NCBI GenBank assembly: GCA_016936035.1
Contig: JAFGPU010000097.1
Coordinates: 1-6,176 of the forward strand
Reading direction: 5' to 3'
Source of the DNA: Acidimicrobiales bacterium
GTDB lineage: Bacteria > Actinomycetota > Acidimicrobiia > Acidimicrobiales > VFJN01
Length of the DNA: 6,176 nt
Part shown: in pieces, positions 1 to 5,599 of the stretch
How positions within the stretch are numbered: position 1 is the first letter of the stretch
Layout of the letters: each line of letters opens with the position of its first letter
Program-made: the position numbers and the translations under genes
The notes under the pieces: model-generated
The model's input: only the letters and a program-made list of their open reading frames with translations
Databases searched by the model: none
What the model was told of the DNA's origin: nothing

Positions 1-389
1 CCATCGCCGACATGCTCACCCGCATCCGCAACGCGAACATCGCGATGCACGACGACGTGCGCATGCCCTCCTCCAAGCTGAAGGAGGCCCTCGCGGGCGT
101 CCTGCAGCAGGAGGGCTACATCGAGGCCTTCGACGTCGAGGACAACGTCGACCGTCCCGGGCGCACGCTGCACGTGAAGATGAAGTACAGCCCCGATCGT
201 GCCCGCACGATCTCGGGCATCAAGCGGGTGTCCAAACCGGGCCTGCGCGTCTACTCGCCGTCCACCAAGGTCCCCCGGGTCCTCGGTGGCCTGGGCGTGG
301 CCGTGCTCTCGACCAGCCAGGGCCTGCTGTCCGACCGTGAAGCGCGCAGGCGCAAGGTCGGCGGCGAGGTCCTGTGCTTCGTGTGGTGA
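1..389 (+). CDS. rpsH: 30S ribosomal protein S8 (5' end outside window)
   Basis: S8 is a primary 16S rRNA-binding protein of the small-subunit platform; in E. coli it is also the translational repressor of the spc operon. The reading frame is already open at the first base: after two bases of a split codon it reads [11 protein letters not shown], which matches the usual S8 opening ([14 protein letters not shown]). The true start therefore lies a few codons upstream, and the Met at base 12 is internal. About 128 residues are visible of the roughly 132 usual for the family. The C-terminal signature is complete ([20 protein letters not shown], then [11 protein letters not shown]) and the stop is TGA at 387-389. 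It is followed after 5 bases by rplF, in the standard spc order. Identity is secure; only the N-terminus is missing. Confidence 0.97.
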   Translation, partial: IADMLTRIRNANIAMHDDVRMPSSKLKEALAGVLQQEGYIEAFDVEDNVDRPGRTLHVKMKYSPDRARTISGIKRVSKPGLRVYSPSTKVPRVLGGLGVAVLSTSQGLLSDREARRRKVGGEVLCFVW

Positions 390-391
390 TC
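385..391 (+). promoter_or_regulatory. Ribosome binding site of rplF, using the 3' half of the Shine-Dalgarno
   Basis: GGTGATC at 385-391 matches the downstream part of the full 16S complement AAGGAGGTGATC, although the usual GGAGG core is absent. Aligned to the full complement, the missing core would end 8 bases before the rplF ATG at 395, which is a normal spacing. The site overlaps the rpsH stop codon, so rplF is probably also coupled to rpsH translation. The pairing is inferred from the well-conserved 16S 3' end, which is not in this window. Confidence 0.5.
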
Positions 392-394
392 TGA

Positions 395-934
395 ATGTCT
401 CGCATCGGCAAGTCCCCCATCCCCGTGCCCAGCGACGTCGACGTGTCGCTCGCGGGCCGGCACATCACCGTGCGCGGCCCCAAGGGCACTCTCGAGCGCG
501 ACATCCCCGGCGCCATCACCGTCCGCCAGGACGGCGAGGAGCTCGTGGTCGAGCGCCCCGACGACGAGCGCCAGAACCGGGCCATGCACGGCCTGGTGCG
601 CTCGCTGGTCAACAACATGGTGCAGGGCGTGACGCAGGGCTTCTCCAAGGAGCTCGAGATCGTCGGCGTCGGCTACCGGGCCACGGCCAAGGGCCCGGGT
701 GCCATGGAGCTGGCGCTCGGCTTCAGCCACCCCGTCAACATCACGGCGCCCGACGGCATCACGTTCGAGGTGCCCTCCCCCAACCGCATCGTCGTGTCGG
801 GCATCGACAAGGAAGCCGTCGGGCAGGTGGCGGCCGACATTCGTGCGTGGCGCAAGCCCGAGCCGTACAAGGGCAAGGGCGTCCGCTACGCGGGCGAGCA
901 CGTCCAGCGCAAGGCCGGCAAGGCAGGTAAGTGA
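395..934 (+). CDS. rplF: 50S ribosomal protein L6
   Basis: L6 is a two-domain large-subunit protein near the factor-binding site and the L7/L12 stalk base; it binds 23S rRNA. The 179-residue product has normal family length and opens with the typical [17 protein letters not shown]. The two repeated L6 folds are visible as residues 1-80 and about 81-179. The C-terminal half carries the L6 signature around residues 152-162 ([13 protein letters not shown]). The protein ends in a Lys-rich tail (RKAGKAGK), as expected for an rRNA-binding protein. It starts 5 bases after rpsH. Its TGA (932-934) shares the final A with the ATG of rplR, so the two are likely translationally coupled. No anomaly was seen apart from the unusual ribosome binding site listed separately. 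Confidence 0.98.
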   Translation: MSRIGKSPIPVPSDVDVSLAGRHITVRGPKGTLERDIPGAITVRQDGEELVVERPDDERQNRAMHGLVRSLVNNMVQGVTQGFSKELEIVGVGYRATAKGPGAMELALGFSHPVNITAPDGITFEVPSPNRIVVSGIDKEAVGQVAADIRAWRKPEPYKGKGVRYAGEHVQRKAGKAGK

Positions 935-1296
935 TGAGCAGCAGCGCCAAGCACAAGCGCGACGCCCGCCTCCGGCGTCACAACCGGGTGCGCAAGCACG
1001 TCCGAGGTTCGGCCGACCGGCCCCGCCTCGCGGTCTTCCGCTCGAACAAGCACATCTCAGCCCAGGTCATCGACGACCGCGCCGGCAGGACGCTGGCCGC
1101 GGCATCGACCCTCGAGGCCGACCTGCGCAGCGGCTCGTCCAACAAGGACGCCGCGGCCAAGGTCGGCCGCCTCGTCGCCGAGCGCGCCAAGGACGCCGGC
1201 GTCGAGCGGGTCGTCTTCGACCGGGGCGGCTTCCTCTACCACGGACGCGTCGCGGCCGTGGCCGAGGCGGCCCGCGAAGCAGGATTGGAGTTCTGA
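934..1296 (+). CDS. rplR: 50S ribosomal protein L18
   Basis: L18 binds 5S rRNA together with L5 and L25 or its equivalents and mediates attachment of 5S rRNA to the central protuberance. The 120-residue product has a basic N-terminus ([20 protein letters not shown]), then the family core: [20 protein letters not shown] near residues 28-47 and a C-terminal [20 protein letters not shown] with AREAGLEF at the end. I chose the ATG at 934, which shares its A with the rplF stop (TGATG). A GTG at 931 is in frame but would add only one residue and overlap rplF more. The TGA at 1294-1296 overlaps the start of rpsE by one base in the same way. Confidence 0.96.
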   Translation: MSSSAKHKRDARLRRHNRVRKHVRGSADRPRLAVFRSNKHISAQVIDDRAGRTLAAASTLEADLRSGSSNKDAAAKVGRLVAERAKDAGVERVVFDRGGFLYHGRVAAVAEAAREAGLEF

Positions 1297-1922
1297 TGGC
1301 AAACGGATCTGGTGGCGGCGGACGCGGTCCCCGTGATCGGCAGCCCCGCGAGCCGCGCGAGAACCCGCGTGCCTCCGGCGACGCCACGCTGCACGAGTCC
1401 CGCGTGATCAACATCAACCGGGTCGCCAAGGTCGTCAAGGGCGGCCGTCGCTTCTCGTTCACCGCTCTCGTGGTGATCGGCGACGGCAACGGCCGGGTCG
1501 GCCTGGGCTACGGCAAGGCCAAGGAGGTGCCCCTCGCCATCCAGAAGGGCACCGAGGAGGCACGCAAGAACCTGTTCAAGGTGCCGCTGGCCGGCTCGAC
1601 CATCGTGCACCCCGTCATCGGCGAGACCGGTGCCGGGCGCGTGTTCATGAAGCCTGCCGCCCCCGGTACCGGCGTCATCGCCGGTGGCGCGGCCCGGGCC
1701 ATCCTCGAGGAGGCGGGCATCCGCGACGTGCTCTGCAAGTCGCTCGGCTCGTCCAACCACATCAACGTGGCGCGGGCGACCATCGCCGGCCTCAAGGCGC
1801 AGCGGCGTCCCGACGAGGTCGCCAAGCTGCGGGGCAAGTCGCCCGAGGAGCTGTTCCCCGGTGCGCTCGTGCAGGCCTACCGCGAGAGCGAGCGCGCCCG
1901 GCTCGAGCCCGAAGGGGTCTGA
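1296..1922 (+). CDS. rpsE: 30S ribosomal protein S5
   Basis: S5 is a small-subunit protein close to the mRNA entry channel and the decoding region. It affects translational accuracy, and in E. coli certain S5 mutations give spectinomycin resistance. The product is 208 residues, longer than the 167 of E. coli S5. Residues 1 to about 35 are a low-complexity Gly/Arg/Pro-rich tail. The dsRNA-binding-like N-terminal domain follows ([20 protein letters not shown], then [20 protein letters not shown], residues 41-80). The C-terminal domain comes next ([35 protein letters not shown]). A short acidic/basic C-terminal extension ends in EPEGV. The ATG at 1296 shares its A with the rplR stop and is preceded by TTGGAG at 1285-1290. 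The tail lengths fit high-GC actinobacterial S5 proteins as I know them. Confidence 0.97.
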   Translation: MANGSGGGGRGPRDRQPREPRENPRASGDATLHESRVININRVAKVVKGGRRFSFTALVVIGDGNGRVGLGYGKAKEVPLAIQKGTEEARKNLFKVPLAGSTIVHPVIGETGAGRVFMKPAAPGTGVIAGGAARAILEEAGIRDVLCKSLGSSNHINVARATIAGLKAQRRPDEVAKLRGKSPEELFPGALVQAYRESERARLEPEGV

Positions 1923-1924
1923 CG

Positions 1925-2110
1925 ATGCCCGACATCAAGGTCACCCAGATCCGATCGTCGATCGGCACCAAGCCCAAGCACCGCGGCACGCTGCGGGCCC
2001 TGGGCCTGCGCGGCATCGGTCAGTCCAACACGCTGCCCGATCGTCCCGAGATCCGCGGGATGATCGCCAAGGTTCCTCACCTGATCAAGGTCGAGGACCA
2101 GGAGAAGTGA
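1925..2110 (+). CDS. rpmD: 50S ribosomal protein L30
   Basis: L30 is a small peripheral 50S protein of bacterial type. The 61-residue product covers the whole family: the short beta strand DIKVTQIRSSIG, then the basic helix and loop KPKHRGTLRALGLRGIGQSN, and a C-terminal MIAKVPHLIKVED. Length is normal. The ATG lies 2 bases after the rpsE stop and is preceded by GAAGGGG at 1911-1917, about 7 bases upstream and inside the rpsE C-terminus. It sits between rpsE and rplO, exactly its usual place in the spc operon. Small size limits the number of diagnostic residues, but context and the LGLRGIGQ motif leave little doubt. Confidence 0.96.
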   Translation: MPDIKVTQIRSSIGTKPKHRGTLRALGLRGIGQSNTLPDRPEIRGMIAKVPHLIKVEDQEK

Positions 2111-2114
2111 CGCC

Positions 2115-2609
2115 ATGACCATCAAGGTCCACGATCTGAAGCCCGCCCCGGGCGCCAACAAGCGCTCCAAGCGCGTCGGCCGCGGCATCGCCGGCAAGGG
2201 CGGCAAGACGGCCGGCCGCGGCACCAAGGGCCAGAAGGCGCGGAGCAAGGTCCCCACCGGGTTCGAGGGCGGCCAGATGCCGCTGCACATGCGGGTGCCC
2301 AAGCTCAAGGGCTTCAACAACCCCTTCCGCGTCGAGTACCAGGCGGTCAACCTCGACACCCTCGACGCGTCGGGGCTCGACGAGGTCACCCCCGACGCCC
2401 TGCACGCCAAGGGCCTGACCGGCAAGGGAGCGCTGGTCAAGGTGCTGGGCCGGGGCGAGATCTCGCGCGCCGTCACCGTCAAGGCGCACGCCTTCTCCAA
2501 GGCGGCCGAGGCGGCCATCGTCGCCGCCGGCGGCAGCGTCGAGGTGCTGCCCCTGCCGTGGGGCGACCGTCGCCCGCCCGCCAAGGGCAACCAGTTCGCC
2601 AACCGGTAG
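2115..2609 (+). CDS. rplO: 50S ribosomal protein L15
   Basis: L15 is a 23S rRNA-binding protein that joins midway through 50S assembly. The 164-residue product begins with the family's long extended basic arm (LKPAPGANKRSKRVGRG, then GKGGKTAGRGTKGQKARS, residues 8-44). The FEGGQMPLHMRVPKLKGFNN segment follows. The globular C-terminal domain carries the signature LTGKGALVKVLGRGEISRAV and ends with AFSKAAEAAIVAAGGSVEVL. After that comes an extra tail rich in Pro and Arg (WGDRRPPAKGNQFANR), longer than in E. coli L15. The ATG at 2115 follows rpmD by 4 bases and is preceded by AGGAGA at 2100-2105. The stop is TAG at 2607-2609. It is the last ribosomal protein gene of the tightly packed block; a 141-base gap follows. 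Confidence 0.97.
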   Translation: MTIKVHDLKPAPGANKRSKRVGRGIAGKGGKTAGRGTKGQKARSKVPTGFEGGQMPLHMRVPKLKGFNNPFRVEYQAVNLDTLDASGLDEVTPDALHAKGLTGKGALVKVLGRGEISRAVTVKAHAFSKAAEAAIVAAGGSVEVLPLPWGDRRPPAKGNQFANR

Positions 2610-2750
2610 ACCGATCCACCAAGCAACCAGGTCGTCATCCGCGCACCGGGCGCACGATTGCGTTCCGGCGACCGATTCCGGCAAGACTGGCGGCCTCGGT
2701 CGCCACGCGGTGCGCCGGCCGACGGTCGACGCCGCTGAAGGGGAACAAAC
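2610..2750 (+). promoter_or_regulatory. secY leader: candidate structured three-way junction RNA
   Basis: This 141-base gap is the only real spacer inside the operon, and I see no credible short gene in it. It contains two perfect nested inverted repeats and a small hairpin. The outer stem pairs GCGCACCG (2641-2648) with CGGTGCGC (2708-2715), 8 bp. A 5-bp hairpin (2650-2654 with 2659-2663, one G-U pair) has loop CGAT. The inner stem pairs GGCGACCGA (2667-2675) with TCGGTCGCC (2696-2704), 9 bp. Linkers between stems are 1, 3 and 3 bases, so all three can form at once as a compact junction ending 21 bases before the secY ribosome binding site. There is no T-tract, so it does not look like a classical attenuator. 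No convincing -35/-10 pair was seen, though high-GC promoters are hard to read by eye. The pairing is seen directly; a regulatory role is inference. Confidence 0.4.
2737..2744 (+). promoter_or_regulatory. Ribosome binding site of secY
   Basis: GAAGGGGA lies 6 bases upstream of the GTG at 2751. An in-frame TGA at 2736-2738 excludes any start further upstream, so this site fixes GTG 2751 as the secY start; the next option would be the ATG at 2772. Confidence 0.75.
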
Positions 2751-4076
2751 GTGCTGTCCAGCCTGCGGAACATGTTCAGGGTCGCCGACCTGCGGAACAA
2801 GATCCTGTTCACGCTGGCCATCATCGCCCTGTACCGGTTCGGCTCGTACGTGCCGGCGCCGGGCATCGACCTCGATGCCATCGACTCGCTGAAGCGCCAG
2901 TCCGAGGAGTCGGGCGGCATCCTCGCCTACATGCAGCTCTTCTCGGGGGCGGGGCTCACCAACTTCGCGGTGTTCGCGCTGGGGGTGATGCCCTACATCA
3001 CCAGCTCGATCATCATGCAGATCCTGACGGTGGTCATCCCCAAGCTGGAGGAGTGGCAGCAGCAGGGCGCCATCGGCCAGCGCAAGATCACCCAGTGGAC
3101 GCGCTACCTCACGGTGGCCATCGCCGTGCTGCAGTCGACGGCGCTGGCGTTCCTGTTCCACAACGGTGGCGGCGGCCTGCTCGGTGGGGCGAGCAACCCC
3201 ACCAACATCGACGTCCTGCCCAACTTCACCGCGCCCCGGGTGCTGCTGGTGGTGCTCGTGCTGACGGCCGGCACCGCCCTGCTAATGTGGATGGGCGAGG
3301 TGGTGACCCAGCGCGGCATCGGCAACGGCATGTCGCTGCTGATCTTCGCCAGCGTCGTGTCGCCCATCCCGTCGCAGTTCGCGAGCATCGAGGCGACCAA
3401 GGGCTGGGGCCTGCTCCTGCCCCTCCTCGTGCTGTTCCTCGGCGTGCTGGTGGCGATCGTCATCATCGAGAACGGCCAGCGCCGCATCCCTGTGCAGTTC
3501 GCCAAGCGGGTGGTCGGCCGGCGCATGTACGGCGGCCAGAGCACCTACATCCCGCTGAAGGTCAACCAGTCGGGCGTCGTGCCCATCATCTTCGCCAGCT
3601 CGATGCTGTACCTGCCCCTGCTGGTCACCCAGGTGCTGCCCTCCGACCCCGGCAGCTGGGGCGTGCGGGTGCAGGAATGGGTGAACGACAACCTGGTCAG
3701 CCCCGACTCGATCTTCTACATCGTGGTCTACGGCTTCCTGATCATCGGGTTCACCTACTTCTACACGGCCATCGCCTTCGACCCGCACCAGCAGGCCGAC
3801 ACCATCCGCAAGCAGGGCGGCTTCATCCCGGGCATCCGGCCCGGCCCGCAGACCGAGCGCTACCTGGCCCGCATCCTGGCCCGCATCACCCTGCCCGGCG
3901 CCGTGTTCATCGCAGCCATCGCCCTGCTGCCGTCGCTGCTGCTCGCGTTCGCCGACGTGCAGGCGTTCGCGTTCGGCGGCGTGTCGATCCTCATCGCGGT
4001 CGGCGTGGCGCTCGAGACGATGAAGCAGATCGACAGCCAGCTGATGATGCGCAACTACGAAGGCTTTCTGCAGTGA
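2751..4076 (+). CDS. secY: Preprotein translocase subunit SecY
   Basis: SecY is the channel-forming subunit of the SecYEG translocon in the inner membrane. It moves unfolded preproteins across or into the membrane with SecA or the ribosome. The 441-residue product has the usual length, and ten hydrophobic segments can be placed at about 17-36, 75-95, 117-137, 163-182, 190-208, 220-240, 275-297, 320-343, 380-400 and 405-422. The plug region is near 60-72 (YMQLFSGAGLTNF). Family signatures are LGVMPYITSSIIMQILTVVI (78-97) and TQRGIGNGMSLLIF (186-199). The cytosolic loop before segment 9 has KQGGFIPGIRPG (354-365), containing the conserved Arg needed for SecA-driven transport in E. coli. The start is GTG with a good binding site. 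The last 4 bases overlap the likely adk start (GTGA), suggesting coupled translation. It appears complete and functional. Confidence 0.98.
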   Translation: MLSSLRNMFRVADLRNKILFTLAIIALYRFGSYVPAPGIDLDAIDSLKRQSEESGGILAYMQLFSGAGLTNFAVFALGVMPYITSSIIMQILTVVIPKLEEWQQQGAIGQRKITQWTRYLTVAIAVLQSTALAFLFHNGGGGLLGGASNPTNIDVLPNFTAPRVLLVVLVLTAGTALLMWMGEVVTQRGIGNGMSLLIFASVVSPIPSQFASIEATKGWGLLLPLLVLFLGVLVAIVIIENGQRRIPVQFAKRVVGRRMYGGQSTYIPLKVNQSGVVPIIFASSMLYLPLLVTQVLPSDPGSWGVRVQEWVNDNLVSPDSIFYIVVYGFLIIGFTYFYTAIAFDPHQQADTIRKQGGFIPGIRPGPQTERYLARILARITLPGAVFIAAIALLPSLLLAFADVQAFAFGGVSILIAVGVALETMKQIDSQLMMRNYEGFLQ

Positions 4077-4732
4077 CCCGTGGGGTGCGCATGGTCATGC
4101 TGGGCCGCCAGGGTGCGGGCAAGGGCACCCAGTGCGTCCGGCTGTCACGCCACTACGTGGTGCCGCACATCTCCACCGGCGACATGCTGCGGGCCGCCGT
4201 ACGCGAGGGCACCGAGCTGGGCCTCAAGGCCGCGGAGCTGATGGCCGCCGGCAGCCTCGTGCCCGACGACATCATGATCGGCATCGTCGACGACCGGCTC
4301 GACTGCGACGACACCACCGAGCGGGGCTACATCCTCGACGGGTTCCCGCGCACCGTCGACCAGGCCGAGGCGCTCGCCGACATCACGGCCGCGCGCCCGC
4401 TCGACGTGGTCGTCGACCTCGACGTGGCCAAGGAGGTGGTGCTCGAGCGGCTGGCCGGCCGCCGCGTGTGCAGCGATTGCGCCGCCAACTACTCGCTCGA
4501 CAAGCCGCCCCGGTACGGGTGGGTGTGCGACAACTGCGGCGGCGACGTCGTCCAGCGCGAGGACGACACCCCGGCGGCCATCGAGAAGCGGCTGTCCGAC
4601 TACGAGACGAAGACGGCGCCGCTCATCGCCTGGTACCGCGAGCGCGGGCTGCTCGAGGTCGTCGACGGCTACGGCACGGCCGACGAGGTCACGGCGCGCC
4701 TGCTGGCGGCCATCGACCAGCGACGTCGCTGA
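4073..4732 (+). CDS. adk: Adenylate kinase, zinc-LID type
   Basis: Adenylate kinase interconverts ATP + AMP and 2 ADP in the cytosol. With the GTG start at 4073 the product is 219 residues. Visible parts in order: P-loop GRQGAGKGTQ (11-20); AMP-binding HISTGDMLRAAV (32-43); LDGFPRTVDQAEAL (88-101); a LID domain with four cysteines at 133, 136, 152 and 155 in CxxC pairs, as in zinc-binding Gram-positive enzymes; then QREDDTPAAIEKRL (161-174), containing LID and core arginines. The usual Pro in the P-loop (GxPGxGKGT) is Gln here. The start is uncertain. GTG 4073 has GAAGG 9 bases upstream and overlaps the secY stop by 4 bases. GTG 4085 best matches the E. coli N-terminus by length. ATG 4091 is also possible. 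It lies between secY and map, the classical arrangement. Confidence 0.95.
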   Translation: MTRGVRMVMLGRQGAGKGTQCVRLSRHYVVPHISTGDMLRAAVREGTELGLKAAELMAAGSLVPDDIMIGIVDDRLDCDDTTERGYILDGFPRTVDQAEALADITAARPLDVVVDLDVAKEVVLERLAGRRVCSDCAANYSLDKPPRYGWVCDNCGGDVVQREDDTPAAIEKRLSDYETKTAPLIAWYRERGLLEVVDGYGTADEVTARLLAAIDQRRR

Positions 4733-4743
4733 GGGCCGGGCCC

Positions 4744-5487
4744 GTGGGTCGGCGCACGGCTGAGGAGGTCCGCACGATGCGGCGGGCGGGCCGGGTGGTC
4801 GCCGAGATGCACGACCGCATCCGCGAGGCGCTGCACCCGGGCGTCACGCTGCTCGACCTCGACGCCATCGGCCGCGACGTGCTCGCCCGGCGGGGCGCCC
4901 GGTCCAACTTCCTCGGCTACCACGGCTATCCGGCCGTGATCTGCGCCAGCGTCAACGAGGTGGTCGTCCACGGCATCCCCGATCGGCGGGCGCTGGTCGA
5001 GGGCGACATCGTCTCGATCGACTGCGGCGCAGTCGTCGACGGCTACCACGGCGACGCCGCCTTCACCGCCGGCGTGGGCGAGATCGACGCCGAGTCCCGG
5101 CGCCTCATCGACGTGACCCGGGCGGCGCTCGACGCCGGCATCGTCGAGCTGGTGTCGGGCAGCCGACTGGGCGATCTCGGCGCCGCGGTGCAGGGCACGA
5201 TCGAGCGGGCCGGCTTCAGCGTCGTGCGCGAGTACGTGGGCCACGGCATCGGCACCGCGATGCACGAGCCGCCCGACGTGCCCAACTTCGGCAAGCGCGG
5301 CCGAGGCAAGCGGGTGGCAGCCGGCGACGTCTACGCCGTCGAGCCCATGGCGTGCGCACAGGGCAGCGCCACCAGGGTGCTCGACGACGGGTGGACGGTG
5401 GTGACCGCCGACGGCTCCCGCGCCGCGCACTGGGAGCACACGGTCGCGGTCACCGACGACGGCCCCGAGGTCCTGACGTTGCCCTGA
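4744..5487 (+). CDS. map: Methionine aminopeptidase, type I
   Basis: Map removes the N-terminal Met from nascent proteins when the second residue is small, using a two-metal centre in the cytosol. From GTG 4744 the product is 247 residues, a normal length for the short bacterial type Ia without an N-terminal extension. All ligands of the pita-bread fold are present: His76 (VVVHGIP), Asp93 (SIDCG), Asp104 (YHGDAAF), His167 (VGHGIG), His174 (MHEPPDVP), Glu200 (VEPMA) and Glu231 (HWEHTVAV). They correspond to E. coli H79, D97, D108, H171, H178, E204 and E235. I chose GTG 4744 because RRTAEEVRTMRRAGRVV then aligns with the family N-terminus; GAGGG (4731-4735), overlapping the adk stop, lies 8 bases upstream. 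A start at ATG 4777, behind a very strong GAGGAGGT, would give 236 residues and lose part of the first helix. The gap to adk is 11 bases. Confidence 0.96.
   Translation: MGRRTAEEVRTMRRAGRVVAEMHDRIREALHPGVTLLDLDAIGRDVLARRGARSNFLGYHGYPAVICASVNEVVVHGIPDRRALVEGDIVSIDCGAVVDGYHGDAAFTAGVGEIDAESRRLIDVTRAALDAGIVELVSGSRLGDLGAAVQGTIERAGFSVVREYVGHGIGTAMHEPPDVPNFGKRGRGKRVAAGDVYAVEPMACAQGSATRVLDDGWTVVTADGSRAAHWEHTVAVTDDGPEVLTLP
4762..4769 (+). promoter_or_regulatory. Strong internal Shine-Dalgarno-like sequence in map
   Basis: GAGGAGGT lies 7 bases before an in-frame ATG at 4777. It also encodes the Glu-Glu-Val of the conserved N-terminal helix, so it may simply be a codon coincidence. It makes 4777 the main alternative start for map. 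Confidence 0.35.
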
Positions 5488-5498
5488 CACGGCGGGAT

Positions 5499-5554
5499 GA
5501 CCGCCCCGGCGCCGGCTGCTCCGAGACCTCGGAGTGAGAGACGACAGGGCGGTC
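5499..5554. terminator. Inverted repeats between convergent genes, possible terminator
   Basis: The 99-base gap between map and the opposing reductase-like gene holds nested inverted repeats. An 8-bp outer stem pairs GACCGCCC (5499-5506) with GGGCGGTC (5547-5554). A 7-bp inner stem pairs CTCCGAG (5519-5525) with CTCGGAG (5528-5534), or 6 bp with a GACC tetraloop. A smaller competing stem, GGCGG/CCGCC (5491-5495 with 5501-5505), sits just after the map stop. The position between two converging genes suits a bidirectional terminator. There is no T-run on either strand, so it is not a canonical intrinsic terminator, and G+C-rich DNA produces short stems by chance. Confidence 0.35.
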
Positions 5555-5569
5555 GCCCGCGGACGGCAG

Positions 5570-5599
5570 GGTCCGCCCCCCCGTGGTCAGGAGCGGACC
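5570..5599 (-). terminator. Hairpin spanning the 3' end of the reductase-like gene
   Basis: GGTCCGC (5570-5576) pairs perfectly with GCGGACC (5593-5599) around a 16-base loop that contains the stop codon of the minus-strand gene (5587-5589). It could form at the 3' end of that transcript, but no T-tract follows on the minus strand. This is a weak candidate. Confidence 0.2.

Noticed and set aside
931..933. GTG at 931 as the rplR start
   Set aside because: The ATG at 934 forms the standard TGATG overlap and fits the family N-terminus; GTG would add only one residue.
2658..2687. Possible promoter for secY (TTGCGT followed by an A-rich stretch)
   Set aside because: No acceptable -10 sequence occurs at 16-19 bases, and the segment is part of the inverted-repeat structure.
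2710..2892. Possible 60-residue gene overlapping the secY leader and start
   Set aside because: It is Cys/Arg/Ser-rich, lies mostly inside secY in another frame, and has no binding site or recognisable motif.
1877..2920. Second long minus-strand open frame (347 residues) opposite rpmD, rplO and early secY
   Set aside because: Same reasoning: antisense to real genes, with no family signature and no supported start.
2085..3161. Long minus-strand open frame opposite rplO and secY (358 residues)
   Set aside because: It is antisense to well-conserved genes, with composition typical of G+C-rich shadow frames and no recognisable motif.
2558..4072. A reading frame open from 2558 through all of secY into adk, as if adk were a 724-residue fusion
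   Set aside because: The upstream part is the out-of-frame shadow of secY, low in hydrophobic pattern and rich in Arg/Pro/His/Gly. Only the portion from about 4073 shows adenylate kinase motifs.
4669..5490. Minus-strand open frame (273 residues) opposite map
   Set aside because: It mirrors map, whose codon pattern and complete catalytic residues establish the plus strand as coding.
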